A DNA stretch of 64,000 nt from the NCBI RefSeq assembly GCF_020832045.1, contig NZ_JAFIFK010000050.1, positions 1 to 64,000 on the forward strand, in the 5' to 3' direction. Origin of the DNA: Halomonas sp. Its GTDB lineage: Bacteria; Pseudomonadota; Gammaproteobacteria; Pseudomonadales; Halomonadaceae. The position numbers and the translations under genes were made by a program. A model generated the notes under the pieces. It made no database searches. It was given only the letters and a program-made list of their open reading frames with translations, and was not told the origin of the DNA. Below, in pieces: positions 36,015-45,491 of this stretch. Position 1 is the first letter of the stretch; every line of letters begins with the position of its first letter.

Positions 36015-36922
36015 CCCTCCGTAGGGCTCTTCTGCCACTGCTGCAGCGCCAATCCGCCGAGAATGAGAGCCAGCCCGACCAGGGTCGATGACAGGATCGG
36101 TTCCCCTACCACCAGATAGAGCAGCAGCAGCGACACCGGCGGCGACAGAAAGATCAGGTGGGAGACCCGCGCCGTACGCGATACTCGATGCATGGCCAGT
36201 TGCCACAACACGAAGGCAACGCCCATTTCGAACAGACCGACATAGACCCCGGCCCCCAGCGCCGCCCAGCCGGGCCAGGCGAAGCCGGGGCCAAGCAGCA
36301 TCAGCAGCGTGAGCACCGGCAGGCCAACGCCGAAGTTCTGCCATTGGGCCACCAGCGGCGGGCGCCGGTCGCGCACGTTGAGAAGCCAATAGAGCGCCCA
36401 CAGCAGCGTCGATGCCAGCGCCAGCGCCACGCCAAGAGGATCGGCGAAAGCCACGTCGAAGACCTGGCCGCGGGTGGCGATCACCCATACCCCGGCATAG
36501 GCGACCAGCCCTGCCAGCACGTCGATGCGCGTCAGCCGCTGGCCAAGCAGAGGCACCGCCAGGAAAGCCATGGCCAGCGCCCAGGTGTAATTGAACGCCA
36601 TGGCTTCCTGGCCCGGCAGGCGGTCATAAGCACCGAACAGCAACAGATAGTAGGCCACCGGGTTCATCAGCCCGGCCCAGGCGGCAGTACGCCAGCCCCG
36701 ACGCAGAGCCTCGCTCAACAATCCCTGCCGCACCACCAGCATTCCCATGAACAGCCAAGACACCAGCGAGGCCAACCAGATCAGCTCGAGCGGCGTAATG
36801 TAGGTCAAGGCCAGCTTGAAGGCCGTTGCCACGGTTGACCACAGCGCCACCGCACCCAAGCCGAAGAGAATCGCCTGGCGATCCAGAACGCGAATCTCAG
36901 CGCTCGTCGGCGTTGCCTTCAT
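36005..36922 (-). CDS. EamA/DMT family transporter
   Basis: Inner-membrane drug/metabolite exporter-type protein of 305 residues with ten hydrophobic segments in two EamA repeats (first around 12-140, second around 155-295). The substrate cannot be inferred. It overlaps the stop of the SelW-like gene by four bases at its start and converges with tesA, overlapping it by ten bases. Confidence 0.9.
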   Translation of the reverse strand: MKATPTSAEIRVLDRQAILFGLGAVALWSTVATAFKLALTYITPLELIWLASLVSWLFMGMLVVRQGLLSEALRRGWRTAAWAGLMNPVAYYLLLFGAYDRLPGQEAMAFNYTWALAMAFLAVPLLGQRLTRIDVLAGLVAYAGVWVIATRGQVFDVAFADPLGVALALASTLLWALYWLLNVRDRRPPLVAQWQNFGVGLPVLTLLMLLGPGFAWPGWAALGAGVYVGLFEMGVAFVLWQLAMHRVSRTARVSHLIFLSPPVSLLLLYLVVGEPILSSTLVGLALILGGLALQQWQKSPTEGHS

Positions 36923-37188
36923 CGGTCGATATGGCCCAGGTCACGGTTGGGATCGAGCCGATCGCGAACCCGCTGCTTGAGCTGCTTGCTATCGGGGAAG
37001 CCGCCGTCGCGCTTGCGCTCCCATAGCGATTCGTCATCGTAGAAGATTTCGAAATAGCCGCCATGGGAAGGCACCAGCGCGACTTCCTTCAACTCCTCGC
37101 CGAAGGTGGAGAGCAGCTCTTGTGCCAGCCAGGCGCTGCGCAGCAGCCATTGGCATTGGGTGCAGTAGTGGATGCGGATACGTGACAT
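36919..37188 (-). CDS. SelT/SelW/SelH family (Rdx) protein
   Basis: Small thioredoxin-like redox protein of 89 residues with the CxxC motif CTQC at residues 9-12 (MSRIRIHYCTQCQWLL) and GGYFEIFYDDESLWERK, typical of bacterial cysteine versions of selenoprotein W. The frame runs far upstream on this strand, but that part lies over the MFS gene; the short form matches family length. It overlaps EamA by four bases and diverges from the MFS gene. Confidence 0.9.
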   Translation of the reverse strand: MSRIRIHYCTQCQWLLRSAWLAQELLSTFGEELKEVALVPSHGGYFEIFYDDESLWERKRDGGFPDSKQLKQRVRDRLDPNRDLGHIDR

Positions 37189-37243
37189 GACGGCAACCTG
37201 TCGCAACAATGGAAACCGAGATGATAGCAGCCAAGGAGCCGGG

Positions 37244-38560
37244 ATGAGCGAGCGCGAGATCGGCCAGTCGCGTCTGTACGAGTGGCTGACGGGAGATGAA
37301 GACAGCCGCATGTGCAAGGACATCTCCGATGAAGCCTGCGATGAGCAGCCCCGCAATTTTTTCCTGCACCTGTTCGCAGCGCTGGGCAACAAGCTGGCCG
37401 ATGAGCTCTCCAGCGCCCGCTTGGTACTGCCCTGGCTGCTCGGGGTCATTGGCGCGCCACTGTGGATGGTTGGGCTGCTGGTGCCGATTCGCGAGGCGGG
37501 GGCGCTGCTGCCCCAGCTGTTCGTCGCCGGCTTCATCCGTCTCAAGCCGCAGCGCAAATGGGTGTGGGTCGCCGGCGGCTGCCTACAGGCTCTGGCAGCC
37601 ATGGTCCTGGCCCTGCTCGCTGTGTATGGCCAGGGCAGCCTTGGCGGCGCCCTGGTGCTGACAGCCCTGATAGCGCTTTCGCTGGCCCGCGGTCTCTCAT
37701 CCATCGCCACCAAGGACGTGCTGGGCAAGACCATCGCCAAGCGGCGCCGCGGCAACCTGATGGGCTGGAGCGGCAGCGTAGCGGGTGCCGTCACCCTCGC
37801 AGCCGGCGGTGTGCTGATGCTGTTCGAGGATCGGCCCGGCGAGCTGGCCTTGGCAATCCTGCTCGGCATCGCCGCGCTGGGCTGGGCCGTCAACGCCGCG
37901 TGTGCTGCACGCATCGCCGAGATGCCGGGAGCGGTGGAAGGTGGCGAGAACGCCTGGGACAGCATCAAGCTGGGCCTGCATCTGATGCGCGAAGACCGTG
38001 GTTTCCTGCATTTCAACCTTTCACGCTCGCTGCTGCTGGCCAGTGCCCTGGCCCTGCCCTACGTCGCCGTACTTGGCCAGCAGCAAAGCGGTGCCGAGCT
38101 CGGTGGCCTGGGCATCCTGATAGTGGTCTCGGGCATCGCCGGCATGATCGCGAGTCCGGTATGGGGCAAACGCGCCGACGCTTCCAGCCGTTCCGTACTG
38201 CGCGACACAGGCCTGGGCGCGGCGGTGTGCTGTCTGCTGGGAGCCGCCATTGCCTGGCTGCCGGGCGAGTGGAGCAGCCAGGTTTGGCCCTATGCCCTCG
38301 TTTATGCTCTGCTGGTCGTCGTGCATGCCGGGGTACGCCTGGGGCGCAAGACCTATCTGGTCGACATGGCCGGTCAGGACCGGCGAGCACTCTACGTTGC
38401 GCTGTCCAATACCATCACCGGAGTGATGATGCTGGTGGTGGGTGGCATGACGGGGCTGCTGGCCCAATGGCTGGGAACCGATTGGCTACTCGTCTTTCTG
38501 GCCGTAATGGCATTGGCGGCAGCTCTCTCTGCCACTCGCCTGCCGGAAGTCGAGCAGTAG
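37244..38560 (+). CDS. MFS transporter
   Basis: Integral membrane protein of 438 residues with about twelve spans and the short basic loop IAKRRRGNLMGWSG. A hydrophilic N-terminus of about 60 residues (MSEREIGQSRLYEW, DISDEACDEQPRN) precedes the first span, longer than usual in the family. The ATG at 37244 follows AAGGAG. The substrate is unknown. It diverges from the SelW-like/EamA pair. Confidence 0.88.
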   Translation: MSEREIGQSRLYEWLTGDEDSRMCKDISDEACDEQPRNFFLHLFAALGNKLADELSSARLVLPWLLGVIGAPLWMVGLLVPIREAGALLPQLFVAGFIRLKPQRKWVWVAGGCLQALAAMVLALLAVYGQGSLGGALVLTALIALSLARGLSSIATKDVLGKTIAKRRRGNLMGWSGSVAGAVTLAAGGVLMLFEDRPGELALAILLGIAALGWAVNAACAARIAEMPGAVEGGENAWDSIKLGLHLMREDRGFLHFNLSRSLLLASALALPYVAVLGQQQSGAELGGLGILIVVSGIAGMIASPVWGKRADASSRSVLRDTGLGAAVCCLLGAAIAWLPGEWSSQVWPYALVYALLVVVHAGVRLGRKTYLVDMAGQDRRALYVALSNTITGVMMLVVGGMTGLLAQWLGTDWLLVFLAVMALAAALSATRLPEVEQ

Positions 38561-38650
38561 GCTTGCAGGCGTTGTCAACCTGGCGTCGGCTGGCCATGAT
38601 GTAGCATAGTGACGTTCGGTAACCGCACAGTCCGAGACAGGAATGCCTGA

Positions 38651-39085
38651 ATGAAACGAACTCCTTTGATCAGCCCCGACCTGCTGGAGCGCATCGTCGA
38701 TGCCTCGGAAGATGGCATCGTGGTTGCCGAGCAGGAAGGTGACGAAAACATACTCATCTACGTCAACAAGGGCTTCGAACGGCTTACCGGCTACAGTGCG
38801 GACGAGATCCTCTACCAGGACTGTCGCTTCCTGCAGAACGACGATCGCGACCAGCCGGCACTGGACAATATTCGCAAGGCACTGGCCGATGGCAGGCCTT
38901 GCCGCGAGGTGCTGCGCAACTACCGCAAGGACGGCACTCTTTTCTGGAACGAGCTGTCGATCACTCCCGTTTACGATGCGGATGACAACCTGACTTACTA
39001 TATCGGCGTGCAGAAGGACGTCACGGAGCGGGTCGAAGCCCAGTTGGAACTCGAGCGACTCAAGGCCGAACACGGCCTCTCCTGA
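38651..39085 (+). CDS. short LOV-domain blue-light photoreceptor
   Basis: A 144-residue stand-alone PAS/LOV protein. It has the flavin-binding block YQDCRFLQNDDRDQ with Cys58 as the photo-adduct cysteine, followed by NYRKDGTLFWNELSITPV and the flavin-contact Gln in YYIGVQKDV. N- and C-cap helices frame the core, as in the short LOV proteins of Pseudomonas putida (PpSB1/PpSB2), which it closely resembles from memory. There is no attached kinase, HTH or GGDEF domain, so the output must go through dimer rearrangement or a partner. The start ATG has an AGGA upstream. No light-regulated gene, such as a photolyase, is adjacent. Confidence 0.93.
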   Translation: MKRTPLISPDLLERIVDASEDGIVVAEQEGDENILIYVNKGFERLTGYSADEILYQDCRFLQNDDRDQPALDNIRKALADGRPCREVLRNYRKDGTLFWNELSITPVYDADDNLTYYIGVQKDVTERVEAQLELERLKAEHGLS

Positions 39086-39262
39086 GTCCGACTACAAAAA
39101 AAATACGATTACGCTTGCTCTCGGCTCATGGGAGAGATATATAGCCGACAGGTGCCGATGCTCGGTACCGATGGCGCTTCAGGTCCGTCGCTTCGGACGA
39201 GAAGCGGTTGTGCGACTCGTCGATCGCAAAGCGGTCGACACTGGGCCATGGGAGGACTTCGC

Positions 39263-39469
39263 ATGAGCCATGAACCCCTTGTCAACGACGCTCACGATGA
39301 CGATCAGGATTTCCTGGAAGCGGTCAATGACGACGAATACGTGCGTCCCCGCGCTTCCAGCCGTGCCGATACCCTGCGTGCGCGACGACGCGTAGAAGCC
39401 CTGCTGGAAGAGCGACGCTTGCAGCGCGCCATCGCCGATGACTGGATGCTGCACGACGAGGAGGAGTAA
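39263..39469 (+). CDS. small acidic protein, possibly PA3496-family envelope integrity protein
   Basis: A 68-residue protein with an acidic N-terminus (NDAHDDDQDFLEAVNDDEY), an arginine-rich helix (RADTLRARRRVEALLEERRL) and an acidic end. The arrangement is like the PA3496-type small proteins of pseudomonads, but that is a weak recollection. The ATG follows GGAGG at good spacing and codon use is like its neighbours, so it is probably expressed. It lies between the LOV gene and ettA. Confidence 0.7.
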   Translation: MSHEPLVNDAHDDDQDFLEAVNDDEYVRPRASSRADTLRARRRVEALLEERRLQRAIADDWMLHDEEE

Positions 39470-39483
39470 GCCGCCTCCTACCA

Positions 39484-39505
39484 CGAGGCATCCTTGGATG
39501 CCTCG
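39484..39505 (+). terminator. hairpin downstream of the small acidic gene
   Basis: CGAGGCATCC and GGATGCCTCG pair perfectly around two T bases, 14 bases after the stop. No T run follows, so function as a terminator is uncertain. Confidence 0.5.
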
Positions 39506-39647
39506 TCCCGCTTCCCGCAGCGTGCCTTCCGATCTGGTGGCGCCACGCAGCGCATCTTCTGTCGTTACCGACACTGCAATACTGGCCTTTGCCCTGCTCG
39601 ACCACTATCATCGTGGCCACTGAAACCCTCAACACCAGTGGAATTCC

Positions 39648-41309
39648 ATGGCGCAATACGTCTTCACCATGAATCGGGTGGGCAAGGTCGTTCCGCCCAA
39701 GAAACAGATTCTCAAGGACATCTCCCTGTCCTTCTTCCCGGGTGCCAAGATCGGCGTACTGGGCCTAAATGGCTCAGGTAAATCGACCCTGCTTCGCATC
39801 ATGGCAGGGGTCGATACGGAGCATGAAGGCGAGGCGCGCCCCATGCCCGGCATCAACATCGGCTACCTGCCCCAGGAACCGCAGCTCGACGACGAGAAGA
39901 GCGTCCGCGAGACCGTGGAAGAAGCACTGGGTGAGATCAAGCAGGCACAGACCAAGCTGGATGCCGTCTATGCCGCCTATGCCGAGCCGGACGCCGACTT
40001 CGATGCACTGGCGGCAGAGCAAGCCCGCCTGGAGAACATCATCGAGGCCGCCGACGCCCACAACCTGGAGCGTAAGCTGGAAGTGGCCGCCGAGGCGCTT
40101 CGCCTGCCGCCCTGGGAAGCGCGGGTCGGCCATCTCTCCGGTGGCGAACGCCGACGGGTGGCACTTTGCCGCCTGCTGCTTTCGAACCCGGACATGCTGT
40201 TGCTCGACGAGCCTACCAACCACCTGGATGCCGAATCGGTGGCCTGGCTCGAGCGGTTTCTGCACGACTATAGCGGCACCGTGGTGGCCATTACCCATGA
40301 CCGCTACTTCCTCGACAATGTGGCCGGCTGGATACTCGAGCTGGACCGAGGCCACGGCATTCCCTTCGAGGGCAACTACTCACAGTGGCTGGAATCGAAG
40401 GAGAAGCGTCTCGAGCAGGAGGCCAAGCAGGAGGCCTCGCGTCAGAAGGCGATCAAACACGAGCTGGAGTGGGTACGCAGCAATGCCAAGGGCCGCCAGG
40501 CCAAGAGCAAGGCGCGACTCAACCGCTTCGAGGAGATGCAGTCCGGCGACTTCCAGAAGCGCAACGAGACCAATGAGATCTATATTCCGCCCGGCCCGCG
40601 CCTGGGGGAAAAGGTGATCGAATTCCACGGCGTATCCAAGCGCTTCGAGGACAAGCTGCTCTACGAGGACCTCTCCTTCACCGTACCCAAGGGGGCCATC
40701 ATCGGCATCATCGGTGGCAACGGCGCCGGCAAGTCGACGCTGTTCAAACTGATCACCGGCAAGGAGCAACCCGATAGTGGCGATGTGGTAATTGGCGAGA
40801 CCGTGGACATCGCCTACGTGGAACAGCTGCGCGACGCCCTGGAAGACAAGCAGACCGTATGGCAGGCGGTCTCCGACGGTCAGGACCTGCTCAACATCAA
40901 TGGCTATGAAGTCTCATCGCGTGCCTATGTGGGTCGTTTCAACTTCAAGGGCAACGACCAGCAGAAGTTCCTCAAGGATCTCTCCGGTGGCGAACGCGGC
41001 CGCCTGCAGCTGGCCCAAACCTTGAAGCAAGGTGCCAACGTCCTGCTGCTCGATGAACCCTCCAACGATCTCGACATCGAGACCCTGCGCGCCCTCGAGG
41101 AAGCTCTGCTTGCCTTCCCCGGCTGTGCTCTGGTCATCTCACACGACCGCTGGTTCCTCGATCGTATCGCCACTCACATCCTGGCGTTCGAAGGCGACTC
41201 CCACGTAGAGTTCTTCGAGGGCAACTACACCGACTACGAAGCGGAGCACCGCAAGCGGGTCGGCAATGACACGCCGCACCGGATGAAGTACAAGCGCATC
41301 GACGCCTGA
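39648..41309 (+). CDS. ettA: energy-dependent translational throttle protein EttA (ABC-F)
   Basis: Cytoplasmic ABC-F ATPase that binds the ribosomal E site and slows the first elongation step when ATP is low; 553 residues, the usual length. Two ABC domains: Walker A GLNGSGKSTLL (about 41) and GGNGAGKSTLF; signatures LSGGERRRVALC and LSGGERGRLQLAQ; Walker B LLLDEPTNHLD and LLLDEPSNDLD. The inserted arm and a basic linker (KGRQAKSKARLNRFEEMQ) lie between them. It is monocistronic with a terminator after it. Confidence 0.96.
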   Translation: MAQYVFTMNRVGKVVPPKKQILKDISLSFFPGAKIGVLGLNGSGKSTLLRIMAGVDTEHEGEARPMPGINIGYLPQEPQLDDEKSVRETVEEALGEIKQAQTKLDAVYAAYAEPDADFDALAAEQARLENIIEAADAHNLERKLEVAAEALRLPPWEARVGHLSGGERRRVALCRLLLSNPDMLLLDEPTNHLDAESVAWLERFLHDYSGTVVAITHDRYFLDNVAGWILELDRGHGIPFEGNYSQWLESKEKRLEQEAKQEASRQKAIKHELEWVRSNAKGRQAKSKARLNRFEEMQSGDFQKRNETNEIYIPPGPRLGEKVIEFHGVSKRFEDKLLYEDLSFTVPKGAIIGIIGGNGAGKSTLFKLITGKEQPDSGDVVIGETVDIAYVEQLRDALEDKQTVWQAVSDGQDLLNINGYEVSSRAYVGRFNFKGNDQQKFLKDLSGGERGRLQLAQTLKQGANVLLLDEPSNDLDIETLRALEEALLAFPGCALVISHDRWFLDRIATHILAFEGDSHVEFFEGNYTDYEAEHRKRVGNDTPHRMKYKRIDA

Positions 41310-41341
41310 TACGACATCTCAACCTGGCGGTACACGGCATA

Positions 41342-41369
41342 AAAAGGCCTCGCGGATGCGAGGCCTTTT
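41342..41369 (+). terminator. intrinsic terminator of ettA
   Basis: Twelve-base-pair stem (AAAAGGCCTCGC / GCGAGGCCTTTT) with a GGAT loop, 33 bases after the ettA stop. Because it carries A and T runs on both sides, it may also end the convergent DUF1328 transcript. Confidence 0.9.
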
Positions 41370-41417
41370 CGTTCGGCTTTTCGTTCGGTCATGTCTCGAA
41401 CGGATGGGCGCAGAGCA

Positions 41418-41579
41418 CTACGGTTTTCTTCGTCCGGTGATCAACGAGACGATGAACAATACGATGAAGAGGAAGAACAGGATCTGGGCGATGGTAGTGG
41501 CAGCGCCCGCGATGCCGGTAAAACCGAGCACCCCTGCGATGATGGCGATGATCAGGAACAGCATTGCATTGCCGAGCAT
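41418..41579 (-). CDS. DUF1328 (YtjA-like) small membrane protein
   Basis: A 53-residue peptide starting [20 protein letters not shown] with two hydrophobic helices and a basic end (SLITGRRKP), the pattern of the DUF1328 family. Members are often stress-induced and have no known activity. The ATG at 41579 follows AAGGAGG. It converges on ettA. Confidence 0.9.
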   Translation of the reverse strand: MLGNAMLFLIIAIIAGVLGFTGIAGAATTIAQILFFLFIVLFIVSLITGRRKP

Positions 41580-41742
41580 ACAGACCTCCTTGACTGTCTT
41601 AAGCGCCATGCTTCCTTCGGCGCAGTTTTCCCAATAGGTATCCATAAGCCTTGCGTGAACTGACCGAAGCGTCAAGTTACTACCGGTTACTCCTTGTGTA
41701 TGGATTGCTACGGGGTGGTACAAAAGCGCCGCTTACAAGGTC

Positions 41743-42657
41743 TTAATAGAAGCCTTTTTCGCCTTCCGGACGCGTCTTGAAGCGGCGATGCAGCCACATG
41801 TACTGCTCCGGGTGCTTACGGATTGCCCGCTCGATGAAGGCGTTGACCTGAGTGGCGTCACGCACTTCGTCGCCACTCGGGAAGTCCTCCAACGGGGGAT
41901 GACATTCGATGGTATAGGTTCGATCGTCGGGGTTGCGATGGAACATTAGCGGTACCACCGGCGCGCCGGTCATCCGTGCGATCTTTGCAGTCAGCCGAAT
42001 AGTCGCTGCCTGGACACCGAACAGCGGGGCGAAGACGCTGACGTCCCGCCCGAAGTCCTGATCCGGTGAATACCATACGATATGTCCCGCCTTGATCCGT
42101 CGCACCACGCCACGCAGGTCGTGACGATCGATCGCCTCGCCGAAGATATTGCTCCGCGAACGGGTCATGAAGCGGTCGAATAGCGGGTTGTTGTGCGGGC
42201 GATACACGACGTCGGCAGGGAAATAGAGCGAGTGCAGCGCACCGCCCAGATCCAAGGTGGAGAAGTGGATACCCACTACCAGCACTCCCTTGCCTCGAGC
42301 ATGCGCTGCCTCAAGGTGATGGAGCCCCTTGTAAGCCACTCGGTGGCTCAAATGCCTGGGGTCTCGACACCATCCCGTCGCGGTCTCCAAAATTCCGATA
42401 CCGTTGGCCTTGAAGGTATCGAGCACAAGCCGCCGGCGCTCGCTGTCGCTGAGCTCAGGAAAACAGAGCCGCAGATTGGTATCGACGATATGGCGGCGTC
42501 GAGGAACCGCCGCCCAGGCCAACAGGCCCAGCCCGCGCCCGATGGCGAGCTTGAGCCTCCAGGGTAGCCAGGCTCCTATCTGCATGGCGCCAATGGCCAG
42601 CCAGGCGGGCCAGAAGCGAGGATGGGCGAAGGAATCAGGCCAGTTACGCTTGGACAT
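41743..42657 (-). CDS. LpxL/LpxM-type lysophospholipid acyltransferase
   Basis: Inner-membrane acyltransferase of 304 residues, one N-terminal span, with the catalytic H-x4-D (GIHFSTLD) and the substrate block VVYRPHNNPLFD. It adds a late acyl chain to Kdo2-lipid A. Whether it is the LpxL or LpxM step is not decidable here. The ATG at 42657 (MSKRNWPDSF) with CGGAA upstream is preferred over a longer form. It follows alr on the same strand with a 43-base gap. Confidence 0.9.
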   Translation of the reverse strand: MSKRNWPDSFAHPRFWPAWLAIGAMQIGAWLPWRLKLAIGRGLGLLAWAAVPRRRHIVDTNLRLCFPELSDSERRRLVLDTFKANGIGILETATGWCRDPRHLSHRVAYKGLHHLEAAHARGKGVLVVGIHFSTLDLGGALHSLYFPADVVYRPHNNPLFDRFMTRSRSNIFGEAIDRHDLRGVVRRIKAGHIVWYSPDQDFGRDVSVFAPLFGVQAATIRLTAKIARMTGAPVVPLMFHRNPDDRTYTIECHPPLEDFPSGDEVRDATQVNAFIERAIRKHPEQYMWLHRRFKTRPEGEKGFY

Positions 42658-42700
42658 GCGGGTTTCCGTTCTGATCGATTCGGGCAAAGAGGGCTGACGT

Positions 42701-43819
42701 TCAGTCCAGCCTGGAGTAGCGCCTGGGAACACGCGGCAGTACGCCGGTCAGCAGCGTATAGCTGATGGTGTCGCAGTAGCGAGCCACCTCGTCGACGGAC
42801 AGTAGTGCGCCGTGGCGTGACCTTCCCCACAGCACGACCTCGGTACCGATCTCGGCCTCGGGGATGTCGCTGATATCTACTGTCAGCATATCCATCGACA
42901 CCTTGCCGGCAATGCTCGTGCGCTTACCGGCCACCAGTACCGGCGTGCCATCGATGGCATGCCGATCATAGCCGTCACCGTAGCCGCAGGCCACTACCGC
43001 AATGCGCGATGGGTGCGGCGCCCGCCAGCGGCCGGCATAGCCCACAGGCTCGCCGGCGGCCAGATCACGTACGGCAATGATCTCGGAGCGCAGTGACATC
43101 ACCGGCTGGAGTCGCTGACTGGCGCCATTGGGCGCTTCCAGCGGATTGCTGCCATAGAGCATGACGCCGGGGCGCACCCAGCTCCCATGCGAGTCAGGCT
43201 GGGCCAGGGTAGCCGGAGAGTTGGCCAGGCACAGCGGTGCATCGAGCTGAGCGGCCAGAGCCTGCATGCATTTCAATTGGCGATCGAAGTAGCTGGCATC
43301 GACGGCATCGGCACTGGCGAAGTGGCTCATCAGGTGCAGGTCGGTGACGGTCTCAGGAGCCGATACCAGACGTTGCCACACCGACGCCGCCTCCTCGGGG
43401 GAAAAGCCCAGCCGATGCATGCCTGAGTCTATCTTGAGCCAAACGGGAATGGGCGATGTCGGGCGGTAGGCCAATAGCGCCCTCAGTTGCCATTCGCTAT
43501 GGACGGTCAGCCACAGCCCAAGCGCCTCGACGCGTGGCAGCTCGCTGGCGTCGAAGATACCTTCGAGCAGGACGATCGGCGTCGCTATCCCGCCCTGGCG
43601 CAGGCTTTCGGCTTCTTCCAGGCAGGCCACGCCAAAGGCCGGCGGACGCTGTTCCGCGGGCAACGACTCCAGCGCCCGGGCACACTGCACAGCGCCGTGA
43701 CCGTAGGCATCGGCCTTGATCACCGCCACGGCACGGCTGCCGGAGGCCAGAGCACGTGCCAGGGCGTAGTTGTGACGCAGGGCGTCGAGATCGATATCTG
43801 CGACCAGGGGCCTGGCCAT
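42701..43819 (-). CDS. alr: alanine racemase
   Basis: PLP enzyme that makes D-alanine for peptidoglycan, 372 residues. PLP lysine is Lys35 in AVIKADAYGHG; the opposing catalytic tyrosine is in CGYGDGYDRHAI; YGSNPLEAP lies in the PLP phosphate region. It is upstream of the LpxL-like gene. Whether it is the housekeeping or the catabolic (DadX) form is not shown by context, since no dadA is adjacent. Confidence 0.95.
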   Translation of the reverse strand: MARPLVADIDLDALRHNYALARALASGSRAVAVIKADAYGHGAVQCARALESLPAEQRPPAFGVACLEEAESLRQGGIATPIVLLEGIFDASELPRVEALGLWLTVHSEWQLRALLAYRPTSPIPVWLKIDSGMHRLGFSPEEAASVWQRLVSAPETVTDLHLMSHFASADAVDASYFDRQLKCMQALAAQLDAPLCLANSPATLAQPDSHGSWVRPGVMLYGSNPLEAPNGASQRLQPVMSLRSEIIAVRDLAAGEPVGYAGRWRAPHPSRIAVVACGYGDGYDRHAIDGTPVLVAGKRTSIAGKVSMDMLTVDISDIPEAEIGTEVVLWGRSRHGALLSVDEVARYCDTISYTLLTGVLPRVPRRYSRLD

Positions 43820-43888
43820 GGCAATTCTCCGCCGACAAGAAACAGCGCAGTATTATCTTTTATACCTCAGGCCATTTCACGAACGAAA

Positions 43889-43906
43889 CCACCGATTTCT
43901 CGGTGG
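43889..43906 (-). terminator. intrinsic terminator of the TolC-like gene
   Basis: Seven-base-pair stem CCACCGA/TCGGTGG with a four-base loop; on the minus strand it is followed by TTTCGTT, 46 bases after the tolC-like stop. Confidence 0.65.
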
Positions 43907-43951
43907 CACGTAGAGAAAAACAGCATAGTTTTGGGACAATTACGTCGTTCA

Positions 43952-45421
43952 TCACGTTGGGGCTTGGGGGCGTTCACCGATGTTCATGACCGGGTTGTCG
44001 TTGGCCTCATCCGGCAACTCCAGCGAGACACGCTCCTCGTCGCTCAGCCAGGCATTGACGGCTTGGATCGAATCCGGCCCCAGCACCCCGGCCTGCATCT
44101 GAAGCTGCAGCAATCCCAACACGTAGTCATAGCGCGCTTCGGCATGTTCGGCTATGGCATTGAACAGGTTCTGCTCGGCATTCAGCACATCAACGATGTT
44201 ACGCGTTCCCACTTCGTAGCCAGAGCGCGTCGCTTCAAGGGCGCTCTGGTTGGAGATGATCGCCTGGCGGCGCGCCTCGACGGTTTCCACGTCATTGTTC
44301 ACGCGTGTGAACAGAGACCGAACCTGCTGGATGGTATCGCGCCGCTGCGCCTCGAAATCGTACTGCGTGGCTTCGAGCATGAAGCCGCTCTGCCGGATCT
44401 GCGCCTGGGTCGAACCGCCGGTGTAGAGCGGCAGGCTGGCGCGCAGGCCTATCTGGCTTTCCGACTGATGCGACGTGCCACTGCGGTTGGTGTCCGCCCA
44501 GCCGTAGTTGGCGAAGGCCGACACGACCGGTCGCTGCCCGGCCCGGGAGATATCGAGGGTGCTTCTCGCCACCTCGATTCCGGCTTCAGCCATCAACACC
44601 ATGGGGCTGTTGGCCATGGCCAGAGCCACCCACTCTTCACGATCGGCCGGCTGCGGTGAGGTGATGGGCACCTCCTCGTCCAACGCTTCGATGCTCTCGT
44701 AGCGATGTCCGGTGAGTCGCTCCAGCGCCTCGAAGCTGACCTGCATGGCACCTTCCGCCGCGATGCGCTGGGCACGCGCCAGATCGAAACGCGCCTGGGC
44801 CTCATGCACATCGGTGATTGCGATCAAACCGACTTCGAAGCGCTCACGGGCCTGCTCGAGCTGGCGACTGATGGCGGTCTCCTGAGCGCGGCGCGCACTG
44901 AGCACGTCATGCGCCCTGAGAATCTCGAAGTAGGCGTTGGCCACATTGTAGAGCAGCTGCTGCTGAGACGCTTCGAGCCCCAGCGCATCGCGATCGATCT
45001 CGCGCTCGGCACGCTCGAGCTGGGCACGCCGCGACGGATCGTACAATGCCTGCTCGGCATCCAGGCTGATTCCCGCGCTGTTTACCGTATCGTCCTGCTC
45101 GAAAGCAGGTGCCACCTGATCTTCCAGATCACCCGGCAGTGCACCGCCCAGGTCCGGACGCGTAGGGCTCGAATAGGTGCGCGTATGGCTGACCGTACCG
45201 CCAATGCCGATTTGGGGCAGCAAGGTGCCGCGCTGGGCATCTCGCGCCGCCTCGGTCGCCTGAAAGCCGGCACGGGTCGAGGCAAGCTCGGCATCGTTGG
45301 CGAGCGCATCCTGAGCAATGGTCCACAGATCGGCCGCATGGGCGTTGCCTACCATGGCGAGACAGACGATGACCGCAAGGCCACGGCGCTGGAAGTGCCT
45401 AGTGAAAGGTGAGCGATGCAT
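43952..45421 (-). CDS. tolC: TolC family outer-membrane channel
   Basis: Outer-membrane efflux duct of 489 residues: signal peptide (VIVCLAMVGNAHA), then two OEP repeats with coiled-coil heptads and strands such as LPQIGIGGTVSH. The family block ERFEVGLIAITDVHEAQARF is present with SGYEVGTRNIVDVLNAEQNL in the second repeat. It is a partner for RND, ABC or MFS pumps or type I secretion; no pump subunit is adjacent, as for housekeeping TolC. Confidence 0.92.
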   Translation of the reverse strand: MHRSPFTRHFQRRGLAVIVCLAMVGNAHAADLWTIAQDALANDAELASTRAGFQATEAARDAQRGTLLPQIGIGGTVSHTRTYSSPTRPDLGGALPGDLEDQVAPAFEQDDTVNSAGISLDAEQALYDPSRRAQLERAEREIDRDALGLEASQQQLLYNVANAYFEILRAHDVLSARRAQETAISRQLEQARERFEVGLIAITDVHEAQARFDLARAQRIAAEGAMQVSFEALERLTGHRYESIEALDEEVPITSPQPADREEWVALAMANSPMVLMAEAGIEVARSTLDISRAGQRPVVSAFANYGWADTNRSGTSHQSESQIGLRASLPLYTGGSTQAQIRQSGFMLEATQYDFEAQRRDTIQQVRSLFTRVNNDVETVEARRQAIISNQSALEATRSGYEVGTRNIVDVLNAEQNLFNAIAEHAEARYDYVLGLLQLQMQAGVLGPDSIQAVNAWLSDEERVSLELPDEANDNPVMNIGERPQAPT

Positions 45422-45491
45422 TGATCGTTTCCTTGTTCATCCCTGCATGATGAGGAGGCTAATGATAACGCATCAGCATGCAGAAAATATG

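Noticed and set aside
37189..38016. Upstream extension of the SelW-like frame
   Set aside because: It would overlap most of the MFS gene, and the SelW family begins at the CxxC region start at 37188.
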